64,000 nt of DNA from Chloroflexi bacterium TSY (GTDB taxonomy: Bacteria > Chloroflexota > Anaerolineae > Caldilineales > Caldilineaceae): contig JAHBNG010000082.1 in the NCBI GenBank assembly GCA_019217005.1, positions 1 through 64,000 of the forward strand, in the 5' to 3' direction. The notes beneath the pieces were generated by a model that worked only from the letters and a program-made list of their open reading frames with translations, did no database searches and had not been told where the DNA came from. Every line of letters starts with the position of its first letter. The first letter of the stretch is position 1. The translations under genes and the position numbers were made by a program. This document shows, one piece after another, positions 24,937 to 34,095 of this stretch.

Positions 24937-26691
24937 TTACCGCGGATCAAATTTCATCACCTTTAACCCGACAAACTCCTGCCAGTCCACCTGGATCATC
25001 TGTTGATTGAGTTCGTTGGGAATAATCTGGCTTGGGTCTGTGTACCAGTCGTGCGAATAGACCAACCACACGTGCTCTTGATCTTTGATCAGTTCACGCA
25101 TATATGGCAAATCTGCTTCCGTCATTTTTGGCTCGAGGATGCCTCGCTGAAAGAGGTCCGCTGGTAATCCTTTGAGAGTCGCCTCAATGTTGTGATGTCG
25201 CAAATAATATTCAAAGGGTATCTGGACCCATGTTGCATTGAAGATGATCATGTCGCCAGGCAGCATATGTTGGGCTACATAGTCGGCGGCTTTGGCCCAA
25301 TCTTCTTTCTGAAAATAGTAATAATAGGAATTCAAGGAGAACCCACTTAATACGATCATGCCGGCAATCAACGCCGCCTGAAGTGGCCGCCAGATGAGAC
25401 GCAGTCGGCTGAACGATAGATGACGAAATAGAGCGAAAGATGGGGTTTGAGTTGTCAATTGACCGATTGCATCCAGCCCTGTTGCGATCAAAATATAGTA
25501 GGGCAAAGTGGTCCAGATCAGAGTGCGATCATAGAAGATGGGGCGACGCAAGCTGACGAGTAGGGCAATGATGCTGGGCAACAAGAAGAGAGTGATGAGC
25601 AAATTGGCGCGGGCAGGCGTTTTTTGCCTGTATAGATAAACTACGCCCACAATCGCCAATGCGCCATAGAGATAGTCCCATACATTGAAGAGCGGAAACC
25701 ATCCAGGCAGATAGGCCTGATTGAAATTGTGGAACGTATTCCAAATTGTCTTTAATGTGGGGGGACCGATCCAGAATTCACCATCGACCATCACGACTTG
25801 GCGGACAAAGGGATACGCCCAGGGAAGCCATAAGAGAAATGCTAGAATCTGCCCTCCTATCCAAGCTCGTAAAAAGCCTGATTGGTTCAAAGCTGGGAGA
25901 GAAGATGGTTGTGTGCGTCGGGTCTGCATCAAGTGGACGGTTAGGATGACCAGATTGATGCAAACCGGAAAGTAGACAGCCGCCGTGTTGTGCGTCAACA
26001 TAATGGCAGCTTGCGCCACGCCGAGGCCAACCCAAAAACGAATTGTTTGCCACCGTTGGACAAATGAAGAAGGCGTCCGTCTATCTGTGGATAAAGCAAG
26101 CTCTTGTGGCTCAAAGAGGATGCGGGTTAAGAAGTAGAGTGCAGCGGCTACCTCCAATGTGAGAAGGGTATACATACGCGTTTCTTGACTGAACCAAATA
26201 TGGAATGGTGCAATTGCCAGGATCAGTGCCGAGAGCAGTCCAATACGAACATTTCCAAGACGGCGGGCTGCCCCGAATAGAAACGGGATGGCCAACGTCC
26301 CGCAGAGCGCAGAAAACGAGCGTACTACACCTTGTAGATCGCCAAAGAGTTGTTGCCAAAGATTGAGCAATGAATAATAGAGCGGTGGGTGCTGGTCAAT
26401 TTTAATGAGCCACGCCCAGGCTTCAGTCAGAGGATGGTTTGCAACCCAGACGCTAAATGCTTCATCAAGCCACATGGTCTTGCTGCCGATGAGGAAAAGG
26501 CGCAAAAACAATCCGATACCCGTAATGAGCAGCACCAACGGAATTGCATATTCATCTAGGAGGCTCGCACTCTTTTGTCCGTCTTTTTGCAGAAAATGGG
26601 CAAAGGGTGGATGTTCTTGCCTTGTTTGATAGATGCGTTCGATTGTTTCGCGTATTTTTTGATCTTTAGATGGAGGCGGATTGGGTGTCAT
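24937..26691 (-). CDS. Glycosyltransferase family 39 / ArnT-like membrane protein
   Basis: 584 residues with about ten or more hydrophobic segments. The first extracytoplasmic loop has the catalytic-type MWLDEAFSVW (D76, E77) and the HPPLYY motif of PMT/ArnT-like GT-C enzymes, which transfer sugars from polyprenyl phosphate. A soluble C-terminal domain (about residues 460-584) follows. The N-terminal 40 residues are a cytoplasmic charged extension. The gene lies 75 bp downstream of the spermidine-synthase-like membrane protein on the same strand. The acceptor is unknown. Confidence 0.8.
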   Translation of the reverse strand: MTPNPPPSKDQKIRETIERIYQTRQEHPPFAHFLQKDGQKSASLLDEYAIPLVLLITGIGLFLRLFLIGSKTMWLDEAFSVWVANHPLTEAWAWLIKIDQHPPLYYSLLNLWQQLFGDLQGVVRSFSALCGTLAIPFLFGAARRLGNVRIGLLSALILAIAPFHIWFSQETRMYTLLTLEVAAALYFLTRILFEPQELALSTDRRTPSSFVQRWQTIRFWVGLGVAQAAIMLTHNTAAVYFPVCINLVILTVHLMQTRRTQPSSLPALNQSGFLRAWIGGQILAFLLWLPWAYPFVRQVVMVDGEFWIGPPTLKTIWNTFHNFNQAYLPGWFPLFNVWDYLYGALAIVGVVYLYRQKTPARANLLITLFLLPSIIALLVSLRRPIFYDRTLIWTTLPYYILIATGLDAIGQLTTQTPSFALFRHLSFSRLRLIWRPLQAALIAGMIVLSGFSLNSYYYYFQKEDWAKAADYVAQHMLPGDMIIFNATWVQIPFEYYLRHHNIEATLKGLPADLFQRGILEPKMTEADLPYMRELIKDQEHVWLVYSHDWYTDPSQIIPNELNQQMIQVDWQEFVGLKVMKFDPR

Positions 26692-26766
26692 GAATTAGAA
26701 ATATTGGTAACCACCAATTAATCTTGCGAGATGATCGTGGCATTCTATCTAGAGAGGTGTCAACGG

Positions 26767-29103
26767 CTAATCCTGGGAGCTTAGGTATTCCGTTCGACGT
26801 GCAACCGCCGACTCCATCGTCTCCAAAAGCCCTATCATATCACGATCTTGAGGCAGAAAGTACGCATTGTTATCTGTAGATAAAGCTCCTGAACCGATGT
26901 ATTCGCGCACACTCTCCCCGTCCATCGCCAAGTATTGACGCACAACCAGTGCAGACCCCAAATCGTCTGCAACAATGGCATTGTCGCTTGCTAAATCCAG
27001 ACGTTCCGTCAGTCGCTCCTCAGTCAAGGGCGATGAGGTGGCTAAAAATAACGTGTGGCTACCGCCAGTGTACCAAAGGGTGGTATGGGGGAAAACACTC
27101 TGGAAGGTACGCAGAATCATTTTATAATCCGATTCAAGCAAGTTGTGGAACGGCATCCACTGTAGAAAAACACCGCCATCAGCCAAGCGATGGGCCACGC
27201 TTTGATAGAACTCCTGGGTAAAGAGAGCCCAACTGCTTGTATTGACTGGATGGGTGGCATCGGTCGTGATGATGTCGTATCGATGGGGCGTTTGGAGCAA
27301 GAAATTGCGTCCATCCTCAACATACATATTCAGGCGCGGGCTGCGGAGTACATTATAGTTTTCCTCCCAGTAGAGCTCGGCTGCGGCAAATTGTTCTGCC
27401 GAGAGATCCACAGCATCGATATGCGGAATGCCATGGGTGTCCAGTGAGCCCGTGGCGATGCCATTGCCGAAGCTCAACATGAGAGCGCGTTCCGCATCTG
27501 GCTTGAGCAAGGGCGGGAGGTGTCCAAGAAGCCGAAAGGCATTCATGCTAATCTCATCGGTCGGGACCTCAATGCGACCGTTGACAAAAGAGACTTTAAA
27601 GTTTTCTTCTGGAACCTCGAAGACAGCCACAGTCGTCTCGACCCCCTCTTCATAGAAAATCATGTGCTCCGACGGACCTTCGCGAAACCCTAAATAATAG
27701 CGATTTGGCAGTAGAAGAATTAGGGCGACACCTAACGCCATGCCGAGTTGTGGCACGACCCGATCCTGCATCGTGTGGTCCAAGGGTAACCAAGAAGCAA
27801 CGAGTCCGATAATCAGGTTGACAACGGCTAGAATGGCAACCGTGGCTTGCAGACCGGCAATGGGAATGATGCCAAAGCCGACCACAAGTGAACCAAGCAC
27901 TGCCCCTGCCGTATTGTATGCATTGAGCCGGCCTACCTTGGCACCAATCTGCTCCGATTGCTCCTCGGAATAGAGGCTGACCACTACCGGATAAAGCATC
28001 CCAATCAACACCGTCGGCACAAAGAGCGTGATGAAGCCCAGGAGAAACTCATAATAGATATTGGCCTGCACTGAGTATTGACCGAAGAGCTCTTCCAAGT
28101 TGAGTCCAGGCAGGCGTGCAAAGACAAAGAGAGTGAGCAGCGACGTGAGTCCAGCGCCGATCTGTAGCTTGACAAAGAGAGTGAGCGTGATAACCCGGCT
28201 GCGTGTCCACCAAGAGCCGATCCAGCCGCCGACCGTTAGGCCAGTCAAGAAAGTCGTCAACATGATGGCAAAAGAGAAGACTGCGTCGAGGGTAAAAATC
28301 GCGAGAATGCGTGCCCATGCCACTTCATAACCGAGCGCGGTGAAGCCGGAGATCGCGTAAGCCCAGAGAACGAAGCCTGGGATCAGCGGGCTGCTTTTGG
28401 CTGATTCATCGGTACATGTTTTCGATTTACGTTCTTTTTTGCCTCCTTTTTTCCGCGCAGAAGACGTTGCTCCTTTGGCGTCAGAAAGCATCTCTTTTCG
28501 ACTGAGCAGCCAAGCAAGTGATGCGGCACTTAAATTGAGCACCACGCCAACAAAGACGGTCTGTTGTGTTCCCAGAATGCGCAACAGAAATAGCCCCGTC
28601 AGCATGCAGCCAATTGCCGCACCCAGCGTATCAGCCGCGTAGAGTTGTCCCACGTCGCTGCCAACGCGCCCGTCGTGGCTGTTCAGCGCTCTTGCCACGA
28701 CGGGTAATGTTGCACCCATCAACAATGTTGGCGGGACGAGTACTAGTATGGAGAAAAGTGCCCGAATGAGGGTGACGAGAGCCGAGCCAGTGGGTAAAGT
28801 CTGCGCCACGGAGCCATACAGTGGCATCAATGCGAGTAAGATAAGGGGAGTCAGTGCGCCAAAGAGAGCGATGCCAAATTGAAGGAGAGCGTAAATACGC
28901 AGAGGGGATGTTGTTTGGTCCGCTCGTTGTCCAGCGAGATAACTACCAATGGCAGAACCACCCATGAAGGCGGCCAACACAGCGCTATAGGCATAGATGC
29001 TGACGCCGAAAACGAGGGTAGCTTGGCGCACCCATGCTAGTTGGTAGATGAGGGCGCTGGTGCCAGATAGGAAGAAGGCGAGTAAAATGGTGGTTCGATG
29101 CAT
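26767..29103 (-). CDS. Membrane-embedded spermidine synthase-like fusion protein
   Basis: 778 residues if started at ATG 29103 (MHRTTILLAFFLSGTSALIYQLAWVRQ, the typical start of this family); the open frame extends to 29232. Residues about 1-500 form ten or more membrane helices of an MFS-like module, with a charged KKGGKKERKSK loop in the middle. The C-terminal 270 residues form a spermine/spermidine synthase-type methyltransferase fold: LSFGNGIATG, IDAVDLS, YVEDGRNFL, DIITTDATHP. The canonical substrate-binding Asp pattern is altered, and such fusions are generally of unknown activity. The start overlaps the 3' end of the acetamidase gene if a more upstream start is used. Confidence 0.78.
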   Translation of the reverse strand: MHRTTILLAFFLSGTSALIYQLAWVRQATLVFGVSIYAYSAVLAAFMGGSAIGSYLAGQRADQTTSPLRIYALLQFGIALFGALTPLILLALMPLYGSVAQTLPTGSALVTLIRALFSILVLVPPTLLMGATLPVVARALNSHDGRVGSDVGQLYAADTLGAAIGCMLTGLFLLRILGTQQTVFVGVVLNLSAASLAWLLSRKEMLSDAKGATSSARKKGGKKERKSKTCTDESAKSSPLIPGFVLWAYAISGFTALGYEVAWARILAIFTLDAVFSFAIMLTTFLTGLTVGGWIGSWWTRSRVITLTLFVKLQIGAGLTSLLTLFVFARLPGLNLEELFGQYSVQANIYYEFLLGFITLFVPTVLIGMLYPVVVSLYSEEQSEQIGAKVGRLNAYNTAGAVLGSLVVGFGIIPIAGLQATVAILAVVNLIIGLVASWLPLDHTMQDRVVPQLGMALGVALILLLPNRYYLGFREGPSEHMIFYEEGVETTVAVFEVPEENFKVSFVNGRIEVPTDEISMNAFRLLGHLPPLLKPDAERALMLSFGNGIATGSLDTHGIPHIDAVDLSAEQFAAAELYWEENYNVLRSPRLNMYVEDGRNFLLQTPHRYDIITTDATHPVNTSSWALFTQEFYQSVAHRLADGGVFLQWMPFHNLLESDYKMILRTFQSVFPHTTLWYTGGSHTLFLATSSPLTEERLTERLDLASDNAIVADDLGSALVVRQYLAMDGESVREYIGSGALSTDNNAYFLPQDRDMIGLLETMESAVARRTEYLSSQD

Positions 29104-29116
29104 CGGCTGGTGCTGA

Positions 29117-30475
29117 CTATATCCCATACATATCCCGTACATATTCGGCAAACCCCAACTCCCGTAATTTGCTGAGCGGTGCACGGAACGTAACTTGAAT
29201 AACGCCAGGATGACGACCGATCTCAATACCACCCGTAATTGTGGCGCGGTTCTTTATCTCGGGCACAGTAACGCCCAACAGCTCTGCCGCTCGCTCCAAC
29301 CCATTGTCGGTGGCCGCGTTCAGATCGGGCCCCGTGCCAATCACCGAAATCGGAGCCGATTCTTCAAGTCCATCAAGACCCCAGCTTTGGGCGACGGCCT
29401 TTGCCGTTCGTTTTTCATCTTCCGAAAGAGGTTTTGCTAAGAAGGGTAGATCTTCTTCGACGGGGAATAAGAGCGGACCGTCGATATTCAGTCCTTTGAG
29501 CAGATGCACCTGTAATGTCACCGTTCCCGATACATCACAAGTGTGACCGGCAATTTCGCCATCGCCCTGTAGGGCGTGCATGTCGCCTAAATAGACACCA
29601 CCACCACCTGCGATCTTGACCGGACAAATCAGAATGGAGCCAGCCCGTACAGCATCGATATCCATATGTCCATCGGTGCGATGCTGAAGCTGATCGGCCG
29701 TCAATGCATATTCATGAGGTGCCCCAATTAGGAACGAGCCAAAGTCACCAGCGTTATGCGAGTCCGGGATTGGCACCGCTGGCGTTGTGCCTAACTGTCC
29801 CATGAACGGACGCAAACGAGCCACCAGCCCAACCAAATCATGAGGGGCAAAGGTCAAAATCGAATTCTGAATCGACCCTTCTGGCATGGCGGCATAGGTG
29901 TTGGCGTCGTGGGCAATTTCTTCTGCCGGATTCTGAGAGAGCGTGACGCCAACACCTCGGTTGCCGTCGAACGCAATCGTGTAGCCATTCGTAAAAGTAA
30001 AGGGTGTCACATCGGCGCCACAATTGTCGCAGCGGATGGCCGTCTGCCCAATGCCTTCTACACGAGTTTTGGGATAGAGCGTTTCGCACTCTGGACATTT
30101 CCCTGCTACATATGGATCACCCAGAAAGCGATCCATCATCCACTGATCGTTTCCGGAAGAGGTCGCCAGGGATGTAACAGTGATATCCTTGATGCGTATT
30201 GCAATCGCATCCCCTACCTCGGCACCAGCGATTGCTACCGGTTGCGTCACTTCATGGCCCCCGCGAATTTCGGGCGTGATCATTGGTCCCCAACAGCCTG
30301 GGGCTGTGTTGGCAATGATATGGCCTCCATCACGTACTGGTCCCAACATGGGTTTGGCCGGATCGAGAATCCCATCTACGTATTGATTGACGTAAACTGT
30401 CTCGTGACCTGCAAAGCCATTCGTCGTGGTCGGTGCTGCTGTTGCAGCTTCTACAGTCTGAACATTAACGGCCAT
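29117..30475 (-). CDS. Acetamidase/formamidase family protein
   Basis: 452 residues with AAGGAGATCTT before the ATG. The family signatures are VRDGGHIIANTAPGCWGP near residue 45-63, an inserted zinc ribbon C127-PEC...C149-DNC, PDSHNAGDFGSFLIGA, and GGVYLGDMHALQGDGEIAG. The last is the strongly conserved FmdA/AmdA motif containing metal or active-site residues. The family hydrolyses formamide or acetamide to ammonia. The adjacent upstream gene on the same strand encodes a ThiS/MoaD-like protein. Confidence 0.88.
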   Translation of the reverse strand: MAVNVQTVEAATAAPTTTNGFAGHETVYVNQYVDGILDPAKPMLGPVRDGGHIIANTAPGCWGPMITPEIRGGHEVTQPVAIAGAEVGDAIAIRIKDITVTSLATSSGNDQWMMDRFLGDPYVAGKCPECETLYPKTRVEGIGQTAIRCDNCGADVTPFTFTNGYTIAFDGNRGVGVTLSQNPAEEIAHDANTYAAMPEGSIQNSILTFAPHDLVGLVARLRPFMGQLGTTPAVPIPDSHNAGDFGSFLIGAPHEYALTADQLQHRTDGHMDIDAVRAGSILICPVKIAGGGGVYLGDMHALQGDGEIAGHTCDVSGTVTLQVHLLKGLNIDGPLLFPVEEDLPFLAKPLSEDEKRTAKAVAQSWGLDGLEESAPISVIGTGPDLNAATDNGLERAAELLGVTVPEIKNRATITGGIEIGRHPGVIQVTFRAPLSKLRELGFAEYVRDMYGI

Positions 30476-30568
30476 AAGATCTCCTTAAAGATTTAGATCG
30501 TGGCTGTGGGTTTAGTGACATGATTTGTTTAGACTCTGGTCGTAGCCTGAAAATCTTGCGTTCGATGA

Positions 30569-30880
30569 CTATCTATCACTTACCGGACAGCCACTATCAA
30601 GATATAAATCCACTTTTCCTGATCGATCACTGGATTCCCCTCCAGCGATCGGGAGCAGAATCGCCACTTCCTGACCCGCGGATAAGGCTTCTTCTTCTCT
30701 TGCATGCCGTCCGTTAATCACGGGAATCGCGCTCTGCAGTTGGCTCTCTAGATCGGGGTAGTTCGAACAGAGGGTTTGGAATAGATCGTGGACTGTCGCC
30801 GCTTGGTTGAGTGCTACGCCAATCCGCGGCTGACCAACAATTCGCGCTAGATCTCCGCTAAAGCGGACATTGATGTTCAT
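30569..30880 (-). CDS. MoaD/ThiS family ubiquitin-like protein with C-terminal extension
   Basis: 103 residues. The N-terminal 80 residues have the beta-grasp pattern MNINVRFSGDLARIVG, TVHDLFQTLCSNYPDL, INGRHA and AILLPIAGG. In MoaD/ThiS the protein normally ends in GG, which becomes the thiocarboxylate. Here the GG is at 80-81 and a further 22 residues follow (ESSDRSGKVDLYLDSGCPV...). If it is a sulfur carrier it would need trimming; alternatively it no longer acts as one. About 90 bp separate it from the acetamidase gene. No other molybdopterin or thiamin gene is in the window. Confidence 0.7.
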   Translation of the reverse strand: MNINVRFSGDLARIVGQPRIGVALNQAATVHDLFQTLCSNYPDLESQLQSAIPVINGRHAREEEALSAGQEVAILLPIAGGESSDRSGKVDLYLDSGCPVSDR

Positions 30881-31307
30881 AAGTGGATAATGTGAGGAAG
30901 ATTTTGGTTGTCTGAAGAATTGTGGGGTTTTCAGTTAGTTTGTTGGTTAGATGGTTTGTTAATAAACCATCTAACCAAATATCCAACAACTACTCCACAA
31001 ATCCTCAAGGAACTCGATTTTTTGCCAGTTTGGGTATCGTTTCATTTTGCTAAAAGCTATTTTGACCTACTCTATTTGGTCTGTCAAATTAACTCAAAGC
31101 AGCAATATGGTATAATATACTGAGCAGCGCCATAAATTATTACTTTTTCAGTCGAGAGAAACTGCTATAGGCCAATCCAATCTTTAAAGGATCCACAGAT
31201 GGACGGGATTGACTGGAATTCTCCCTTCTAATCCTGCAAATCCTGTTCATCTGTGGATAATTTATTTTTGGAATGGTCATAATGTGTTGCTGCGGAGTAT
31301 ACAAAGT
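30881..31307. other. Intergenic region with two inverted repeats
   Basis: A perfect 15-bp stem (TTGGTTAGATGGTTT / AAACCATCTAACCAA) lies at 30943-30978 with flanking partial complementarity. A second inverted repeat (ATCCACAGATGGA 31191-31203 and TTCATCTGTGGAT 31246-31258) matches one at 56652-56720. The motif AGC-x-x-x-GCCATAAATT...TTTTCAGTCGAG at about 31123-31155 is echoed at about 63350-63400. A 71-codon frame at 30908 has no recognisable features and is not called. Confidence 0.45.
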
Positions 31308-32891
31308 ATGCGTTACTTCAACACTCATGGGCCGGTGAACGAAATTGAACACTATGTCGTGCCACGAAGCGCGTTGGTTGCGAATTTGGTGGAGCAAATT
31401 GTACGCGGCAAATATTTCACGATTTATGCCCCACGTCAAATGGGGAAAACCACATTGTTGCGTCGTCTACGTGATGTGTTGAAAGAGCGCCCAGATCATA
31501 TCCCCGTCACCATGAGTTTTCAACGCTTTGAGACTTGGTCCGTTGAGGAGTTTATGACCGAATTTGGTCGTCTGCTGGTTCGGCGTATTGTTTCTGGTCT
31601 TCAAACAAAATTTCCTACCCAAGTTGAAGCTGTCAGGGAGTTGGCAACAGCACATCCTCCTAATAACTATCCAGACTTTTGGGCGTTTTTTGATGAGTTT
31701 CAGCAACTGCTCCCTGACGCAAGAATCGTATTGATTGTTGATGAATTTGACGGCACCCCTCAAGAAGCCATCTCGCCCTTACTTCAAACATGGCGGGATA
31801 TGTATCTGGATACCGATCCCCCCCGCGCCCTGCACAGCATTGTTCTCATCGGCATCCAAAATATTGCCACGCTCAACTTGGGACGCAGTTCGCCCTTTAA
31901 TATTGCCAACCAACTTGCTTTACCTAGTTTTACATACGCGCAAGTGGAAGATCTACTTGCACAGCATACCGACGAAACAGGGCAAGAATTTGCGACAGGC
32001 GTTGTGGCTGAAATGTTCCGCATCACTGATGGGTATCCATTCTTGGTCAATCGTATTGCGGCTATTTTAACAGAAGAGATTGTTTTTGATCGATCACAGC
32101 CGATTACTCATACTGATCTCGATTTGACTCGACGAAAGTTAGTCTCTGAAACAAATTACAATTTCGAAACGATCATGCGTCATGCGAACAGGCATAGAGA
32201 TGCAGTTCTAAATATTCTCTTTGGTGCCGCACGTGAGTTTAATCTGAATGATTCCGTTGTCAATGAACTCCATATGCAAGGATTGATCGATGGTGACGCG
32301 AAAGGAAATTGCCGGATTTCTAACCCGATCTACGCCGATGTAATACTTGCTGCATTGCGCCCAGCTCAGCTTGGATTGCAAGCCGACATCCTCGTCAACG
32401 GTTATGATTTTCGCCCACATACGAGCAACGACAGACTTCAAATGGATATATTGCTGTCTCGCTTCCGCACCTTTGTGGAACGGCGAGGACGTGAAGCATT
32501 CAAAGTCACTCCCACGCCACAAGAAGCAACAGGGCAGTATCTTCTAATGGCTTACCTATCGCTGCTTGTTCGTCAGACTGGCGGCGATCTATTCACGGAG
32601 GTCGATACGAATACTGGACGGATGGATCTGATCGTTGTTCATGTGGGGCACCGTTATATTATTGAGACAAAGATCTGGCGCGGCCCAGAAGCATATGAAA
32701 AAGGGTTGGATCAACTGGTTGGATATCTATCAAGCGAAGAAACAAAAACGGGCTACTATGTTGTTTTCCACGCGCGTCCTAATGTGTATGGCAAGCTGAC
32801 GCATAATGAATTGGAATTTACTGTTCAAAAAGAGGGTAGATTGATCTACGTCTATCTCGTGCGCTTAGAGAGCGTTTTTCAAGACATCTAG
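31308..32891 (+). CDS. AAA-like ATPase with C-terminal PD-(D/E)XK nuclease domain, copy 2
   Basis: 527 residues from the ATG at 31308, chosen because it gives the MRYFNTHGPVNEIEHY start of the family and has GGAG 10 bases upstream. Walker A APRQMGKTT is at about 41-49 and Walker B VLIVDEFDG at about 141-149. The C-terminal nuclease core has GRMDLIVV (Asp about 439) and IIETKIW (E-x-K about 452-454). The overall order matches the gene at 17654, but the sequences are clearly diverged, so this is not a recent duplication. The stop codon lies inside the arm of a palindromic element at 32888. Confidence 0.82.
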   Translation: MRYFNTHGPVNEIEHYVVPRSALVANLVEQIVRGKYFTIYAPRQMGKTTLLRRLRDVLKERPDHIPVTMSFQRFETWSVEEFMTEFGRLLVRRIVSGLQTKFPTQVEAVRELATAHPPNNYPDFWAFFDEFQQLLPDARIVLIVDEFDGTPQEAISPLLQTWRDMYLDTDPPRALHSIVLIGIQNIATLNLGRSSPFNIANQLALPSFTYAQVEDLLAQHTDETGQEFATGVVAEMFRITDGYPFLVNRIAAILTEEIVFDRSQPITHTDLDLTRRKLVSETNYNFETIMRHANRHRDAVLNILFGAAREFNLNDSVVNELHMQGLIDGDAKGNCRISNPIYADVILAALRPAQLGLQADILVNGYDFRPHTSNDRLQMDILLSRFRTFVERRGREAFKVTPTPQEATGQYLLMAYLSLLVRQTGGDLFTEVDTNTGRMDLIVVHVGHRYIIETKIWRGPEAYEKGLDQLVGYLSSEETKTGYYVVFHARPNVYGKLTHNELEFTVQKEGRLIYVYLVRLESVFQDI

Positions 32892-33033
32892 CAGCTTGTC
32901 GGAGAGAATATATTTGTACTCAGATTGCGCAAATTTTCTCGGATTTATCGCAAAATCGGGGTCGAAATCTGCGTTTATCTGTGTAATCTGAGGACTAGAT
33001 CGGCTTTTCCAAGTCTCTCCGACAGCCTGCTAG
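32888..33033. repeat. 146-bp palindromic element
   Basis: CTAGCAGCTTGTCGGAGAGA (32888-32907) and TCTCTCCGACAGCCTGCTAG (33014-33033) are imperfect reverse complements. The interior is AT-rich and non-coding. The left arm supplies the stop codon of the AAA ATPase gene. No target duplication was found. Confidence 0.5.
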
Positions 33034-33068
33034 CTTTCGAGTTTACCCAAGTTTGAAGGTAGGATAGC

Positions 33069-33540
33069 GACACATTGGTCACCGCCATCGAAATTCTCTC
33101 ACCGATCAACAAACGAAAAGGACGTGAACGCCAGAAATATCTGCGCAAGCGTCAGGAACGATTGCGCAGCGACGTCCATCTGATATAGATTGACTTGTTG
33201 CGCGGTGGGGATCGATCGCCCTTGGAGATTGCTCCCCCCGACGCCTCCTATTACGTAACGCTTGGACGGGCCGATCATCGACCATACATCGATGTGTGGC
33301 CGATTCGACTCAATGAAAGATTGCCAGTTCCGCCCGTACTGCTCTACCCGCCCGATCCTAGATGTGCCACTTGATTTAGGTGCCATTGTCCGTTCTGTTT
33401 ACGAACGAGGTGCCTTTGGGACACGAATCGATTACCGTCAACCTGTGCCAGCGCCCGCACTCGATGAGGACGATCAAGTTTGGGTGGACCAATTGCTCGA
33501 CCGTATCAAGAATTCCTCTGGCAACTCGAACCAAAGCTAG
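33069..33540 (+). pseudogene. DUF4058 family gene, broken C-terminal remnant
   Basis: Read across frames, this gives TLVTAIEILSPINKRKGRERQKY, then an in-frame stop after LRSDVHLI. It resumes with IDLLRGGDRSPLEIAPPDASYY and WPIRLNERLPVPPVLL, then after a frame change VPLDLGAIVRSVYERGAF, TRIDYRQPVPAPAL and WVDQLL. This is the order of conserved blocks at the end of DUF4058 proteins, which are common in Chloroflexota and cyanobacteria. At least one stop and one frameshift are present and the N-terminal half is missing. Confidence 0.65.
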
Positions 33541-33654
33541 AAGAACAAATCATTAGACGGCGATTGAGAAAAGAACCAACGAGCGTCGCACAGGCCAAAG
33601 GCAGATTCGCGTGTTGGTCGATGAATGGCTGGATCGGGTTGAGGAGAGTCAATC

Positions 33655-33898
33655 GTAGGTCACTTCTCTGAAGTGACGGGCACTGATAACCCTGGAGCTT
33701 CACGTGGAAGAGGTTACATTCTTGGCGCTTGTGTACTATTTTATGAGATCGACACCTGAGCTGTTCGGTTCATTCGCGACCCCCATTTGGCCTACATCTC
33801 TCCCGTATCAGCGTCTGCGAGTGGTCGCGATGTAGCCGATTTCTAGAGGTGTCGATGTCATAGAACAATACACTTGTCCCGCCAGAGACGGGACCTAC
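33655..33898. repeat. REP-like pair (BIME), copy 2, split by a MITE
   Basis: GTAG plus hairpin GTCACTTCTCTGAAGTGAC (33659-33677) is identical to copy 1. The inverted partner hairpin GTCCCGCCAGAGACGGGAC (33876-33894) plus CTAC differs only in the loop-side bases. The spacer is longer than in copy 1 because of the element at 33732-33872. Confidence 0.65.
33732..33872. repeat. 141-bp MITE nested between REP hairpins
   Basis: The ends TGTACTATTTTATGAGATCG... and ...CGATGTCATAGAACAATACA form an imperfect inverted repeat of about 26 bp, and the interior is also self-complementary (CGCGACC...GGTCGCG; CTACATC...GATGTAG). CTTG stands on both sides (33728-33731, 33873-33876). This is a 4-bp target duplication of the GCTTGTCCCG that is uninterrupted at 22939-22948. 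Confidence 0.65.
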
Positions 33899-33962
33899 GA
33901 TAATCTGCCAAAAATTTGGATTATCATGTAGTCGTTGACTGATTGTGATTGTCGCTCAATAG

Positions 33963-33998
33963 CAAACAGCCACTGCTGACGGAGACAGTGGCTGTTTG
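33963..33998 (-). terminator. Hairpin downstream of the oligopeptide-binding protein gene
   Basis: A perfect 13-bp stem, CAAACAGCCACTG / CAGTGGCTGTTTG with a 10-base loop, lies about 100 bp beyond the stop at 34096. It is a plausible terminator of the transporter operon. No U-run follows on the minus strand, so intrinsic termination is uncertain. Confidence 0.45.
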
Positions 33999-34095
33999 GG
34001 TTGTTCTACTTACCTATTTGATGCCAGTTATGTTTTGGCTCGATGGCCTTGTCGAATTGTTGGCGGAGCCGAACAAACAAGCTATTTGTTCTACT

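Noticed and set aside
30908..31123. 71-codon frame on the plus strand
   Set aside because: It overlaps a hairpin, shows no family features and has an odd composition; no ribosome-binding site is evident.
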